A stretch of DNA of 37,778 nt from Psychrobacter urativorans (GCF_904846695.1 NZ_CAJHBR010000024.1:1-37778); one strand, 5' to 3'. Shown: positions 26,445-36,342, counted from the first letter of the stretch. Notes: generated by a model from the letters alone, not told the origin. Translations and numbers: made by a program.

Positions 26445-26480
26445 AAAGCTCTGCAATTGTTGCGGGGCTTTTTTATGATA
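26445..26480 (+). terminator. Rho-independent terminator of the MaoC-like gene
   Basis: AAAGCTCTGCAA (26445-26456) pairs with TTGCGGGGCTTT, with two G-U pairs, and ends in a run of six T. Confidence 0.75.
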
Positions 26481-26541
26481 ATTTTCTTACTTGTTTTAGT
26501 ATTTTAAAAGTCTCAAGCCAACCCTACCACCCTGCATTATT

Positions 26542-26572
26542 AAAAAAACGAAGCCAATAAATTGACTTCGTT
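26542..26572 (-). terminator. Rho-independent terminator of the TerC/CBS gene
   Basis: Seven-bp arms AACGAAG (26547-26553) and CTTCGTT (26566-26572). On the minus strand the stem is followed by TTTTT. It lies about 40 bp past the stop. Confidence 0.7.
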
Positions 26573-26612
26573 CTCTGTTTGACTATGCTGTTTTGTTTAG
26601 CTTCTGTTGAGC

Positions 26613-28169
26613 TTATTGGCCGACTTTCTCAATTTTTACTAGTAGAATTCTGGAAGACAAGGTCTCTAAAACCGTAAAAATATAATCATCAGCACTGATC
26701 TGATCATTAACTTGCGCCGCCCCTTTGAGTTGCGAATTTATATAGCCGCCAATGGTTAGCTGCTCGACATCATCGAGTAAATTAGATTCCTGCAACTCAA
26801 GACGTAATTGGTTGAGACTAACCGTACCTTCAGCGACCCAGTGGTCTTGCTTATTGACGATCTCTAGAGTCTCATCCTCATCAGGGAACTCGCCAGCGAT
26901 AGCCTCAAACAAATCTAATGGCGTCACTAGCCCGGCTAATTGCCCATACTCATCTATCACTACAGCTAAGTTGCCTTTAGCATTTTTTAGCAGATTAATC
27001 AGTCGTAGATTGTCAATAGTATCAGAGACAAATACCGGCTGCTGCTTAGTGAATAAAGGCTCTAAAGCGGCATGAACATCGCTTGGATCATCCTCAAGGG
27101 CGGCTAGGATGTCTTTAGCCCGTATTACCCCTAAGATCTTGTCTAAGCGCTTTTCGCACACTGGTAATAAGCTGTGCGGCGTTGCTAATACTTGATGACG
27201 AATCGATGCCAAACTACCAGTAATGTCGACCCAAGATACTTCAGAACGTGGGGTCATGATAGTCTGTACTTGGCGCTCACCCAGAGCCAATACTCCACTG
27301 ATCATGTAGCGCTCTTCTTGTGCAAAAGGCAGGGTAGCGGCTAAGCTTCTATCATTTACCGACATTTCATTATTAGAGTTTTCTTGAGCAGTACCACCCA
27401 TCAGCATTAATATACTGTCAGCGGCCCTATCTCGCAACGGGATCTGCGCCTCATACTTGTTACGGTTTCGTTGTATAAACTGGTTAAAGGCCTCAATAAG
27501 AATAGAGAAACCAATCGCCGCATATAGATAGCCTTTAGGAACATGATAGCCCAACCCCTCAACGATTAAGCTAAAGCCGATCATCAACAAGAAGCTTAAG
27601 CATAGAATCACTACTGTAGGGTGACGGCCGACGAAGTCCGTCAAAGCTTTGGAGGCCATAATCATAACGAACATCGCTACAATAACTGCTGCCATCATCA
27701 CCTCAAGCCGCTCTACCATGCCGACAGCAGTAATCACCGCATCGAACGAGAATACGGCATCTAAGATGACAATTTGCGCCACTACAGCGACGAAGCCCGC
27801 GTAGACTTTGCTCTTACTATTGCTTTCTGGTTTGCCCTCTAAGCGTTCATGCAGCTCAAGGGTAGCTTTGAATAATAAAAACAAACCACCAACTACTAAG
27901 ATTAAATCTCTAACCGATAGAGCAAATGCCCCATACTCGACTACCGGCTCAGTCAATGTCACTAGCCAAGACATAATGAACAGTAAACCCAAGCGCATAA
28001 CTAGAGCGAGTGACAAACCGATATTTCGAGCTTTATTACGTTGATCGGGCGGTAGTTTATTTGCCAAAATTGCAATAAATACTAAGTTGTCAATACCCAA
28101 GACCATCTCAAGGGTAACTAAGGTAAAAAAGCCAAGCCATATTGATGGATCGCTTAAAAGCTCTATCAT
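26613..28169 (-). CDS. TerC-family integral membrane protein with CBS pair and CorC/HlyC domain
   Basis: 518 residues. The N-terminal about 240 are TerC: several membrane helices with the acidic motif [22 protein letters not shown] (positions 19-40) and a second one, [17 protein letters not shown], whose Asp/Glu residues bind metal. Residues about 300-420 form two CBS motifs, with [14 protein letters not shown] and [16 protein letters not shown]. The last about 90 residues are the CorC_HlyC C-terminal domain ([18 protein letters not shown]). It resembles E. coli YegH/YoaE, membrane proteins linked to metal efflux or metalation of exported enzymes. The ribosome site is weak. It is divergent from an acyltransferase gene. 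Confidence 0.9.
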   Translation of the reverse strand: MIELLSDPSIWLGFFTLVTLEMVLGIDNLVFIAILANKLPPDQRNKARNIGLSLALVMRLGLLFIMSWLVTLTEPVVEYGAFALSVRDLILVVGGLFLLFKATLELHERLEGKPESNSKSKVYAGFVAVVAQIVILDAVFSFDAVITAVGMVERLEVMMAAVIVAMFVMIMASKALTDFVGRHPTVVILCLSFLLMIGFSLIVEGLGYHVPKGYLYAAIGFSILIEAFNQFIQRNRNKYEAQIPLRDRAADSILMLMGGTAQENSNNEMSVNDRSLAATLPFAQEERYMISGVLALGERQVQTIMTPRSEVSWVDITGSLASIRHQVLATPHSLLPVCEKRLDKILGVIRAKDILAALEDDPSDVHAALEPLFTKQQPVFVSDTIDNLRLINLLKNAKGNLAVVIDEYGQLAGLVTPLDLFEAIAGEFPDEDETLEIVNKQDHWVAEGTVSLNQLRLELQESNLLDDVEQLTIGGYINSQLKGAAQVNDQISADDYIFTVLETLSSRILLVKIEKVGQ

Positions 28170-28530
28170 TTAATTGCGTACTCACAGTTGTAATTTAGGG
28201 ATTAGAAGTTAAAAACAGTTATAGATAAAAGCAATTATAGATAAATGCCATTATAAAACATCAAATTTCATGTAATAATTAATATTGTTCTGATAACTTA
28301 GCATCAGAGATTATTTTTGTTGCTCAGTATTCAGCGTCTTTAATACTTATTAGTGTCTTTAATACTGAGTAGCTATCGTTTTTAGGGGTCAATAGAGACC
28401 CTATCACCTAATAACTTTAAAATACAATCATCAAGCCTAGCGCTTTCACACCATAAACACAGAGCATTATCTGTTAAAATAATGTTGAGATATTAGCCAC
28501 TACCTCTATTGGCTATAGATAGGATCTAAC
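28170..28530. other. 361-bp divergent intergenic region with short repeats
   Basis: It lies between the TerC/CBS gene (minus) and the acyltransferase (plus). GTCTTTAATACT occurs at 28336-28347 and 28355-28366, a 19-bp period. An inverted pair CTCAGTATT (28323-28331) / AATACTGAG (28361-28369) frames them. TTATAGATAAA also appears twice near 28215-28245. TAAAAT at 28475-28480 could be a -10 for the acyltransferase, but no good -35 is seen. Confidence 0.4.
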
Positions 28531-29547
28531 ATGCAATTGGCAGCAATTTTTCAAAAGATACATCAGCGTACTCCTAGACTAGGTAAAGCGCTATCGTTGG
28601 GAACGGCTACTGGGGTCATTTTAGCTAACAGCTTTGGCGGTAGCTTGCCGGTGTGGCTGATGGGAGCTACTAAGGTAATTACTGGCTCCGCTATTGCCGA
28701 TAAGGCGGTGATCAAAATAGCCAATCATTGGATCAATAGTAATAATGCGGTGATCGATACCGTATTGCCAGACAAAGACTGGCGTATCAGCTTGCCTTAT
28801 GAGGTACACGTCAATGGTAAATATCTGCTGGTCAGCAATCATCAATCTTGGGTAGATACTAGCGTGGTACAGTATGTTAGTCAGGATCGTTTGCCCTTGA
28901 CGCGGTTTTTTACTAAGTTTGAATTGATATACATTCCTATCGTCGGTCAAACCTTTTACTTCTTAGACTTTCCAATGATGCGGCGCTACTCAAAAAAAGC
29001 CATTGCCAAAAACCCAGCGCTAAAAGGTCAAGATATCATTGAGGCCAAACGTGCTTGTGCTTTGCTAAAGAACAAGCCTTTTACCTTGCTAAATTACTTA
29101 GAGGGCACCCGCTTTAACGCCAGCAAACGTGATAAGCAGCAGTCGCCCTACCAGTATCTCCTCAAACCGCGTGCAGGTGGCTTGGCGTTGGCTATCAATG
29201 CTTTGGGAGCAGATATAGATGGTATTTTGGACATGACTATCGTCTATCCTGACGGCATACCAAGTTATAGTGACTTGTGGCAAGGCAATATCAAGCGCCT
29301 AGGCGTTGATGTTCGCTACATTAGCATACCTAGCCCCTTATCTATTGCTATTCAAAACGGTGGTTATGAGAATGATGACGCTGTCAAAGCACAGATGTTC
29401 GCTTGGGTCGAGCAGATATGGCAGCAAAAAGATCAGCGTATTAGCGCTATGATGGCCGATTTTAAAGATGAGTTTGAAGACAAATTTGAAGGCAAGTTTG
29501 AAGACAAATTTGAAGGCAAGTTTGAAGATAAGGAAGATGAGTCGTAG
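28531..29547 (+). CDS. 1-acyl-glycerol-3-phosphate acyltransferase-family protein (YihG/LCLAT1-like) with repetitive acidic tail
   Basis: It transfers an acyl chain to lysophospholipid at the inner membrane. 338 residues. The catalytic NHxxxxD box is SNHQSWVDT, with H104 and D109. The substrate-binding EGTR box is at 191-194. GGLALAINALGADIDGILD follows. The first about 50 residues hold a membrane segment. The last about 30 residues are a tandem Phe-Glu-Asp/Gly-Lys repeat (DKFEGKFEDKFEGKFEDK) encoded by 12-bp units. This part is not seen in typical relatives of about 300 residues and is probably a variable extension. AGGATCTAAC precedes the ATG. A strong terminator follows. Confidence 0.87.
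   Translation: MQLAAIFQKIHQRTPRLGKALSLGTATGVILANSFGGSLPVWLMGATKVITGSAIADKAVIKIANHWINSNNAVIDTVLPDKDWRISLPYEVHVNGKYLLVSNHQSWVDTSVVQYVSQDRLPLTRFFTKFELIYIPIVGQTFYFLDFPMMRRYSKKAIAKNPALKGQDIIEAKRACALLKNKPFTLLNYLEGTRFNASKRDKQQSPYQYLLKPRAGGLALAINALGADIDGILDMTIVYPDGIPSYSDLWQGNIKRLGVDVRYISIPSPLSIAIQNGGYENDDAVKAQMFAWVEQIWQQKDQRISAMMADFKDEFEDKFEGKFEDKFEGKFEDKEDES
29461..29532 (+). repeat. 12-bp in-frame tandem repeat at the acyltransferase C-terminus
   Basis: Six units are counted. The pair TTTGAAGACAAA and TTTGAAGGCAAG is repeated twice (29473-29520). A fifth unit, TTTGAAGATAAG, is at 29521-29532. A degenerate first unit, TTTAAAGATGAG, precedes them at 29461-29472. The units encode Phe-Glu-Asp-Lys and Phe-Glu-Gly-Lys. 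Being multiples of three, copy changes would keep the frame. Confidence 0.85.
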
Positions 29548-29716
29548 AGCCTACCCTACAAGAAGTGCTTAAAACCAAGCGCTGCTCGTAAGCCATCCGT
29601 TAATAACCAGTCGCTTCTGAGTCAACAATAGCAAGATAATAGCAAGATAATAGTAGGCTTACGCTTTTAGATTAGCACTGTACATCGCTTTTTTAATAGT
29701 TAGTGGTAAAGACAAA

Positions 29717-29757
29717 AAAACGCCCCTTAGCCAAAGTCTGCTAAGAGGCGTTTTTTA
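29717..29757. terminator. Bidirectional terminator between the acyltransferase and the acetyl-CoA hydrolase genes
   Basis: AACGCCCCTTAGC pairs with GCTAAGAGGCGTT with one C-A mismatch. It is flanked by a run of A on the left and six T on the right, so it can work in both directions for the convergent genes. Confidence 0.8.
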
Positions 29758-29789
29758 TTAGCTGGGTTTAAAAAGCAAAAGCGCTAGGC

Positions 29790-31316
29790 TTATTTGATAC
29801 GCATATCACCAGTTTCGACATAACGTTGATGCCACGATAGCGACTCATTAAGGATATGCGGCGTTTGCATGCCCGCCGTGCTAGAGGCACGATCGAAGTA
29901 ATCTTGTAGCATAGGACGGTAGTCTGGATGCGCACAGTTATCAATAATTGCTTGCGCACGTTGACGCGGCGCCAGCCCACGTAAATCAGCTAAACCTTGT
30001 TCAGTCACGATCACCATAACGTCATGCTCAGTGTGGTCATGATGCGATACCATCGGGGTAATACAAGAGATAGCGCCATCTTTGGCCACTGATGGCGACA
30101 CAAAGAATGAAGTGTAGGCATTACGGGCAAAGTCACCTGAACCGCCAAGGCCGTTCATCATGTTAGTGCCCATAACGTGAGTGGAGTTGACGTTACCATA
30201 AAGGTCACACTCAATCATCGCATTAATAGCTAGAACGCCTAAGCGACGCGCAACTTCAGGATGGTTGGTAATCTCTTGTGGACGCAAAACAATGCGCGCA
30301 CGTAGGTCAGCAATATTCGCATTAAAAGTCTCTAATGCATCCGGGCTTAATGACAATGCAGTAGCAGAGGCCATAGTCATTTTGCCAGACATGATTAAAT
30401 CGAGCATACCGTCTTGCAGAACTTCAGTATAGCCAGTTAATTGCTCAAACGGGCTATTTTGTAATCCAGCCAATACCGCATTAGCTACGTTACCTACTCC
30501 AGATTGTATAGGCAATAGGTTAGCTGGCAGGCGGCCTTTTTTGACTTCATCATGGAAAAAATCAATGATATGGCTAGCGATTTGATTAGAACACTCATCA
30601 GGATCAGCGAACTTGCTATTGCGATCTGGCGAGTTGGTTAACACGACAGCCACCACTTTATCTAAATCACAACTCAAGTAAGGATCGCCAATACGTCCAC
30701 CTGGAGTCACTAGAGGAATGGGCTTGCGATTAGGGGGCATACCAATGTCATTATAAACATCATGCATCCCTTCTAACATTAGGCTTTGCTGAGCATTGAC
30801 TTCTAAAATGATGTGTCTGGCATTATTCAACCATGCATTGCTCGTACCAATAGAAGTGGATGGAATCAGGCGACCATCAGGTAAGATACCGGCGACTTCA
30901 ACGACAGCCATATGCATATCGCCATAAAACCCAATAGTGCTTTGCTGGGCTACATGGGATAAATGCATATCGAAGTAGAAGGCTTCACCTGCATTGATTT
31001 GCTTACGTAGTGCAGGCTCTGATTGATAAGGAGTACGCCATTTGATACCTTTAGCATCAGCCAATACACCATCACACTCAGTGGCGGTAGAAGCCCCAGT
31101 TAATAGGCCAATTTGGAAATCTTCGCCACGTGCGTGGGCCGCTTCCATATGTTTGGCTAAAGCTGCTGGTATGGCTTTAGGATAACCGGCGCCAGTGAAA
31201 CCACTCATGCCTACATTCATATCATTTTTTATAAAAGCCGCTGCTTGCTCAGCAGACATTATTTTTTTACTCAAACCTTCGTGTAGTACACGACCTTCAT
31301 GATTAATTGAACTCAT
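29790..31316 (-). CDS. Acetyl-CoA hydrolase / succinyl-CoA:acetate CoA-transferase family
   Basis: Class I CoA-transferase-fold enzyme of 508 residues, close in length to Acetobacter AarC and yeast Ach1. Glycine-rich MSGFTGAGYPKAIPAAL is at 37-53, QSGVGNVANAVLAGL at 271-285, and the probable active-site glutamate E298 is in GYTEVLQDGMLDLI. MNGLGGSGDFARNAY (near 395-409) is the oxyanion/CoA segment. In cells degrading fatty acids it would recycle CoA between acetate and succinate or release acetate. AGGAAAACAAT precedes the ATG. It stands alone. Hydrolase or transferase cannot be decided from sequence. Confidence 0.88.
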   Translation of the reverse strand: MSSINHEGRVLHEGLSKKIMSAEQAAAFIKNDMNVGMSGFTGAGYPKAIPAALAKHMEAAHARGEDFQIGLLTGASTATECDGVLADAKGIKWRTPYQSEPALRKQINAGEAFYFDMHLSHVAQQSTIGFYGDMHMAVVEVAGILPDGRLIPSTSIGTSNAWLNNARHIILEVNAQQSLMLEGMHDVYNDIGMPPNRKPIPLVTPGGRIGDPYLSCDLDKVVAVVLTNSPDRNSKFADPDECSNQIASHIIDFFHDEVKKGRLPANLLPIQSGVGNVANAVLAGLQNSPFEQLTGYTEVLQDGMLDLIMSGKMTMASATALSLSPDALETFNANIADLRARIVLRPQEITNHPEVARRLGVLAINAMIECDLYGNVNSTHVMGTNMMNGLGGSGDFARNAYTSFFVSPSVAKDGAISCITPMVSHHDHTEHDVMVIVTEQGLADLRGLAPRQRAQAIIDNCAHPDYRPMLQDYFDRASSTAGMQTPHILNESLSWHQRYVETGDMRIK

Positions 31317-31498
31317 ATTGTTTTCCTAATGACTTCCATGTTGATAGAGATCCTCATTAGAGTGAGGAGCATTCTGGACGAAGCCGTTGACACGATCTCG
31401 TAGCCGTATCTTAAACAACTTCACTGCAAAATGCGAGGAGCTTAGATCAAGTATTATAGCAATGACTCAATTTGCTCTTAATTAGCTACAGTCTATAG

Positions 31499-31921
31499 CT
31501 ACTCGGCCACTAAACTGCTGAGTAACTCATCTATCTCAACCTTGAACTCTCGGTCTTCGATTTTATTAGCGCTGATCTTGGCATTTTGTAAACTGCTAAT
31601 GGCGGCTTCTTTTTGACCCATCTCGATTTGTAGTACCGCCATAGAAAAAGCAATCGATGACATATGATCTTTAGAATTAATCGCTGTCGCCTTATCCAAA
31701 GCCTTTTGATATTTAACTAACGCCTCATCCAACTCTCCAGTGAAGTCAGCAAGCGTCTCCCACTGCTCTGGGTGATCTTTGTCGGTATTTTCATTATCGA
31801 TACATAACGCCTGCAGCTCGGCATAAAACTTATCAAAAGCAGGCTGATCGCCTATTCGGTCCGCTTCTAACAGCTCTTCGGCTAGCTTGTAAACAGCTTT
31901 GTATATCTTAGTGTTAATCAT
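31499..31921 (-). CDS. Small helical TPR-like protein of unknown function
   Basis: 140 residues, all helical in appearance and acidic, without signal peptide. DEALVKYQKALDKATAI and SIAFSMAVLQIEMGQKEAAISSLQNA have the spacing of tetratricopeptide helices (A at 8, G at 15, A at 20), giving one or two degenerate TPR units. AAGGAA lies 8 nt before the ATG. It is about 180 bp upstream of the acetyl-CoA hydrolase in the same direction, but that spacing does not prove an operon. Its role is not recognised; a protein-protein adaptor is plausible. Confidence 0.7.
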   Translation of the reverse strand: MINTKIYKAVYKLAEELLEADRIGDQPAFDKFYAELQALCIDNENTDKDHPEQWETLADFTGELDEALVKYQKALDKATAINSKDHMSSIAFSMAVLQIEMGQKEAAISSLQNAKISANKIEDREFKVEIDELLSSLVAE

Positions 31922-32363
31922 GAGATGTTCCTTTTTTTATCAAAATAAATGGTGAGGCGCTATGCTAGCGCTGCAGTGCTTTGGAGCTAATAATAGACTA
32001 ACCCTAGATACTAACTGGCGTTGTTTACAGGATAAGCCATGTAGATAGCGGGCAGTAAGTGACAATAGCAGGAGAGTAAGTGAACAATGATAAGTAATAT
32101 ATAGCAAATAGCCAGCAGAAATTTTTTAAAATAACTAGCTTACCCTCATCTCTTTGTTTATAAGCCTTTAGACAACAAAAAAAACCTCAATAACATTAGT
32201 TACTTGAGGTTTTTACGTTTCACTATAATTAATATTCTACTAAAAACTTAATAAGTTATTAGGGAGTGCTCTAAACCCCTATAAATATTGGCGGTTGTTA
32301 CTTACTGTTGCCGCACTACTTTAGCTGATCATAATATTGAGCTGTTAATATTTCTAATCCATT
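31922..32363. other. 442-bp region without a gene, carrying one terminator
   Basis: The only structure seen is the terminator at 32175-32216. The rest has no ORF with a credible start, ribosome site or family resemblance. The part from 32217 to 32363 may be where the truncated IS630 fragment meets chromosome, but no inverted repeat was found. Confidence 0.45.
32175..32216. terminator. Terminator downstream of the fimbrial operon and IS fragment
   Basis: AAACCTCAATAAC pairs with GTTACTTGAGGTTT with one bulged C, around a short loop (ATTA). A run of about eight A precedes it and five T follow, so it works in both directions. On the minus strand it would end the fimbrial transcript. Confidence 0.8.
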
Positions 32364-32675
32364 TTAGTCTTTCTTTACTTTTTTTTGTTGGCTGTCCAGC
32401 CTTTTTAAAGCGTAGTAAACTCCTGAGTTACTACAGCTTAGTCGCTGCGCTCTTTGATACTGAAAATCATTAGGAAATGCGGCAATATCATCGAGTAATA
32501 CCATATCTAGTATTTTGGTTGGTGGTTTATTTCTACGGTTTTTTGACTCTAGTGCTTTTGTCCAGCTGTGTATGGTACTAGTACTTATCTGATAAAAAAC
32601 AGCCGCTTGTTTAACGCTCATACCTTCATTGATACTACGCAAGACTTGTTTACGGAAATCTAGCGAATAAGTCAT
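32364..32675 (-). pseudogene. IS630-family transposase, N-terminal orfA fragment
   Basis: 103 residues: MTYSLDFRKQVLRSINEG, then the HTH segment VKQAAVFYQISTSTIHSWTK and YQRAQRLSCSNSGVYYALKRL. This is the IS630 transposase-related N-terminal domain. The catalytic DDE half, normally following after a programmed frameshift, is absent. An A8 run on the minus strand (32379-32386) is the probable slippage site. The alternative frame after it gives only KSKERLKWIRNINSS and then a stop. Its ATG lies 11 nt past the adhesin stop, with AAGGAAAG between, leaving no room for the IS left end. It is a fragment, not a mobile IS. Confidence 0.75.
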
Positions 32676-32686
32676 TGCTACTTTCC

Positions 32687-33718
32687 TTATTGATATTGGA
32701 TGGTAACTGTTGCTACCGACCTAACACTCCCTGGAGTGACCACAGGATCGGTTTGATAATAGCGAGCAGCCAATGGAATATTATGTTGAATGCTCTGGTT
32801 TGAAGTTAAAGACCCTAAAGCAATTTTTTCATTTTTAGCGATTACTTTATTAACATTATTATAATTGGATACTAATTGAACCGCTACACCTGTCGCACGC
32901 TCTGCTATAGGAGCAGAGTTTTCTATAACGTTAACGGTGTTAGCAGCAGCGGTATAGTCGAAGTTTAAGCTTATGTTACTGGTTTCTTCAAATCCTGCCG
33001 GGCTTGTGCCACCGTTGCATAGAATACTTAAGTCAAAAGCTTGCTCTCCTACGGTTGATCCTACTCCTTGAAAGTTAGTTTTATTGACAGTAGGCAACTG
33101 GACTGTCTTGTTTATATTGCCTTCTATCTCACAAGATGAAGAGGCAATGGTAATAGTGTCCCCATACACAGCACTAGTTAGCCACGGACGAGTACGATTG
33201 TTAGTAAAACGATAACTACTATAGGGTCCTGGTGCTAACGCTCCAGAACCGGTATTGGGGGCTGTTTTTATAATTTCAACAACGAAAAATCCTGGTGATA
33301 AAGTATAGGTTGTATTGCCAGCTACTGTTCTAGTATAAGGATAAAACCCGGAAAAATTGGTTGCGTCTACAGCTTCTCGATACAAGCGGATTCCAATCCC
33401 TTCAATATTCGTATTATATATCGAGTTACCTAAAGGGCTTAACTGAAAGTTCTGTAAAAGTATGGCTTCAATCGTTGCTGAACCAGTACCATCACACGTA
33501 ATGCTTGAGCCATTAGAGGCTATCGGGAAAGTGGACTTACGCAGTATTTTTCCTACAGGATCACTTGGCTTAACTACGACTCTGCCAACCGCCATACTTA
33601 TATCTTGAGTCATGAAACCTTGGCTAGCAGTACACGCTGCATATGCCTCTGAACTAAAAGCATACCCTGCAAGCACCCCTATCAGTAACAAATGAGTTTT
33701 TAAGTGTTTATATCTCAT
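32687..33718 (-). CDS. Two-domain fimbrial tip adhesin
   Basis: 343 residues. The signal peptide ends in AYA before ACTASQGF. The N-terminal domain (about 28-190) is probably a receptor-binding lectin domain with a Cys pair (ACTAS and ITCDG). The C-terminal pilin domain begins near SSSCEIEGN and ends VATVTIQYQ, with the alternating hydrophobic pattern recognised by the chaperone. Its PTVNKTNFQGVGSTVGEQAFDLSILC resembles the pilin of the same operon. The ATG overlaps the usher stop as ATGA, so translation is coupled. As the last gene, with a receptor-like first domain and no other minor pilins, it is the tip adhesin. The ligand is unknown. Confidence 0.85.
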   Translation of the reverse strand: MRYKHLKTHLLLIGVLAGYAFSSEAYAACTASQGFMTQDISMAVGRVVVKPSDPVGKILRKSTFPIASNGSSITCDGTGSATIEAILLQNFQLSPLGNSIYNTNIEGIGIRLYREAVDATNFSGFYPYTRTVAGNTTYTLSPGFFVVEIIKTAPNTGSGALAPGPYSSYRFTNNRTRPWLTSAVYGDTITIASSSCEIEGNINKTVQLPTVNKTNFQGVGSTVGEQAFDLSILCNGGTSPAGFEETSNISLNFDYTAAANTVNVIENSAPIAERATGVAVQLVSNYNNVNKVIAKNEKIALGSLTSNQSIQHNIPLAARYYQTDPVVTPGSVRSVATVTIQYQ

Positions 33719-36276
33719 TTACATACCCCTTCTAGCATAATTAGGTTTTTTTGACTATCGGCTACTTGATTGGCTATATCGTATTGAATACTGCACTGCT
33801 CGTCCTGCTTATCACCCCATTTTACAGTTACTGTGTCTGCTAAAGTATCACTACGTAAGTACACTAAACTGCCTTGAGCTACGATACCGACATACTCTCC
33901 CTTAGAATCAAGTACTTCAGCGGCAAAAGGCAGTGTTTCACCGCTTGGCTTTAAGCTACGAATATAGATGGCCTTACCTAATTTAGTCACAAAGTTAACT
34001 TTTGAAATCGATCCGGCATAAGGAGCAATACGCTGACTGGTTCCCTCTAACTCAACATCAAGCGACATACCTTGCGGATCTAAAGTAATATCGTTCAAGC
34101 GATAAGGCGTTACGTAAGGAATGACTGCATAGCCCGCTTTATTTATAGTCAATCCTGTAGTGTTATTTACTTTGGCTCCTGCCGCTTCAGGCGCATAAAC
34201 CAATACCATCGTTTGCCCCTGATCTGGACCAAACAGAACCCCTTCAGAATGAGCGACTACATTGCCTTGGACAGACAGCGTGGCCTGCTGGTACTGATCT
34301 GAGATGCTGTAAGAGCCACCTACAGTAGCAACGTTAGTACGATACTGAGCGTTGACGCTTGCACTAGGGTTTTCTCCATAAGTGGAGGATATTGAAGTTC
34401 CATAATTGAAACGATCTCCTACCATACCGCTCACTCCAATAGTCGTATTATCCTGAGTACTGATTGAGTTAAGGCTTGCAGAATTACGCTTATAAGACAG
34501 TGGCAACGATAAACTTAGCAGATATTCAGTATCGTTCTCACTTCGATTAGTGATTTGGTTTTCAAGAACACGGTTAATGGCGGACAGTCCGTAATTTACG
34601 TTACGATAGTTGTTACTATAGCCAACTTGGTACTGTTTAGTTACTTGATCTAAATTCCAATAATCGGACCATGAACCCGTAGCATATATATTACCCCAAT
34701 TATTAGGCAGTCCTTGATTTAGGGTTATCTGAAATTCGCTACGCTGTTTACCAAGATAGGAGCTACCACCGCCTTTATTCTCAATATCTTGTGTCATTAA
34801 GGCGTCACGTAACTTATAAAAACCTTCAGTAGAATAACGGTAGGCTGCTAAAGTTAAATTGGTGTTTGTCGGGGTAATTAGCTTGCTATAACTAAGTCGA
34901 AAGCTTTGGCCTTTTTCTTCATCACGCTGATCAAAATCAGTCTGAGAGTGGGTCATATCCAATGCAATAGCACCAATTGGGGTTGCAAATGCACCGCCTA
35001 AGGTAAGAGCTGCATAATTATCTGACCCTTGTAAGCCGCCATACGCTGTCAAAGAGTTATTAATACCACGCTGATATTTACCCTGAAAAATAAAAGGGTC
35101 AAGCTCAATATCACGATCGCGAAACTGACCAGCTGTCACTGAATAGCGACTCATCCCTGGACGAAGCATTTGAGCTACTGAGGCATAAGCGATTGCGTAC
35201 CTTTGAATCTCACCATTGGCCTCAAAGACGGAGACTTCAAGCTCACCGCCAAATCCTGTTGGATATAGATCGTTAATCTCAAAGCTGCCAGGAGCAACCG
35301 TAGTTTGATAAATCAATTGGCCTTGTTGACGCACTTCAACCTTAGCATTAGTCCTAGCACTGCCACGGATACGCGGCGCATAGCCCACCATGCTATTAGG
35401 CAGCATACGATCATCACTAGAAAAATCTGCCCCGCGGTAACCAAACGAATCAAATATTTCACCATTAGTAAAACTATCGCCGAGTGTCAGTACACTGCGA
35501 TATTCAGGATAAGCGCGTTGTGCGTAGGTGCTAACCGACTCGTACTTTGACTTATTGTCACTACTCTCAGATTCATTCCATACCCATTGTCCATTATGAC
35601 GAAACTGCCAGCCTGCAATGTTCGCCCCTGTGTTTAAAGATACAAACGCATTGGTATTATCACTGCTGTTTTCTGATGCATTAAAGGTTTTATAGGCACT
35701 GGCATTATAAGAGACAAATGCCGCATTGATACCACGGTCCCAAACGCTGGGATCGACATAACCTTGGGCGTTTTTTTGCATGGCAACTTGTGGAATAGAG
35801 ATATCAAACCTTAGTTTTGAGCTATCAAAATCATAAAACGATGACTCAATCCACTCATCGAGTTTCTGACAGCTTCCACTGTCATATTCTGCCTTTTGTT
35901 GGATAACTTCCGCTTTTACACCATATTCAAGTAGCTGCTTGCCAGTAAAGCAAGTATATGAATTCTTGTTATCCGTAGTAGCTTTAAACAACATACGGTG
36001 CTTACCAAACCAGCTGCCATTGATATAAACATCTAAATTATACTCACCGGGTAAAACTGGATTGCCATAAGCAAATCTATTCATATCTATTTTTTTGGCA
36101 TCTCCTATCAAAAAATCAGCGCTAAATTCAGCTTCTGTACTGATTAGTGGAGAAGATTTTTCATCAGTCTCATTGGCGTTTACTAAGGTTGGTATACTAA
36201 AGCTAATGACACTGCAAGTGAGGTAGTAGCTTATGTTCCTCTTAATGTACTTACCAGATTTGGTTTTATTTTTCAT
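33715..36276 (-). CDS. Fimbrial outer-membrane usher (PapC/FimD family)
   Basis: It forms the 24-strand pore that orders and exports chaperone-subunit complexes. 853 residues, normal size. The signal peptide ends around VNA before NETD. The N-terminal chaperone-binding domain contains FNADFL-like AEFSADFLIGD and the VNG-type DVYINGSWFG, followed by CFTGKQLLEYGV and a second Cys. The long Tyr/Ser-rich barrel with SVTAGQFRDRDIELDPF is typical. LPFAAEVLDSKGEYVGIVAQGSLVYL and a C-terminal Cys pair (EQCSIQY and EGVCK) form the CTD. AGGACGATTGGATC precedes the ATG. It lies between chaperone (66 bp gap) and adhesin (4-nt overlap). Confidence 0.93.
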   Translation of the reverse strand: MKNKTKSGKYIKRNISYYLTCSVISFSIPTLVNANETDEKSSPLISTEAEFSADFLIGDAKKIDMNRFAYGNPVLPGEYNLDVYINGSWFGKHRMLFKATTDNKNSYTCFTGKQLLEYGVKAEVIQQKAEYDSGSCQKLDEWIESSFYDFDSSKLRFDISIPQVAMQKNAQGYVDPSVWDRGINAAFVSYNASAYKTFNASENSSDNTNAFVSLNTGANIAGWQFRHNGQWVWNESESSDNKSKYESVSTYAQRAYPEYRSVLTLGDSFTNGEIFDSFGYRGADFSSDDRMLPNSMVGYAPRIRGSARTNAKVEVRQQGQLIYQTTVAPGSFEINDLYPTGFGGELEVSVFEANGEIQRYAIAYASVAQMLRPGMSRYSVTAGQFRDRDIELDPFIFQGKYQRGINNSLTAYGGLQGSDNYAALTLGGAFATPIGAIALDMTHSQTDFDQRDEEKGQSFRLSYSKLITPTNTNLTLAAYRYSTEGFYKLRDALMTQDIENKGGGSSYLGKQRSEFQITLNQGLPNNWGNIYATGSWSDYWNLDQVTKQYQVGYSNNYRNVNYGLSAINRVLENQITNRSENDTEYLLSLSLPLSYKRNSASLNSISTQDNTTIGVSGMVGDRFNYGTSISSTYGENPSASVNAQYRTNVATVGGSYSISDQYQQATLSVQGNVVAHSEGVLFGPDQGQTMVLVYAPEAAGAKVNNTTGLTINKAGYAVIPYVTPYRLNDITLDPQGMSLDVELEGTSQRIAPYAGSISKVNFVTKLGKAIYIRSLKPSGETLPFAAEVLDSKGEYVGIVAQGSLVYLRSDTLADTVTVKWGDKQDEQCSIQYDIANQVADSQKNLIMLEGVCK

Positions 36277-36342
36277 GATCCAATCGTCCTTTAAAAATTA
36301 AAGAAACATAGCTACTGCTTTTAACTGATTGAAAAACCATGA

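Noticed and set aside
32288..32473. Small hydrophobic plus-strand frame near the IS630 fragment
   Set aside because: It overlaps the orfA fragment and poly-T run; its hydrophobicity comes from T-rich sequence and there is no ribosome site.
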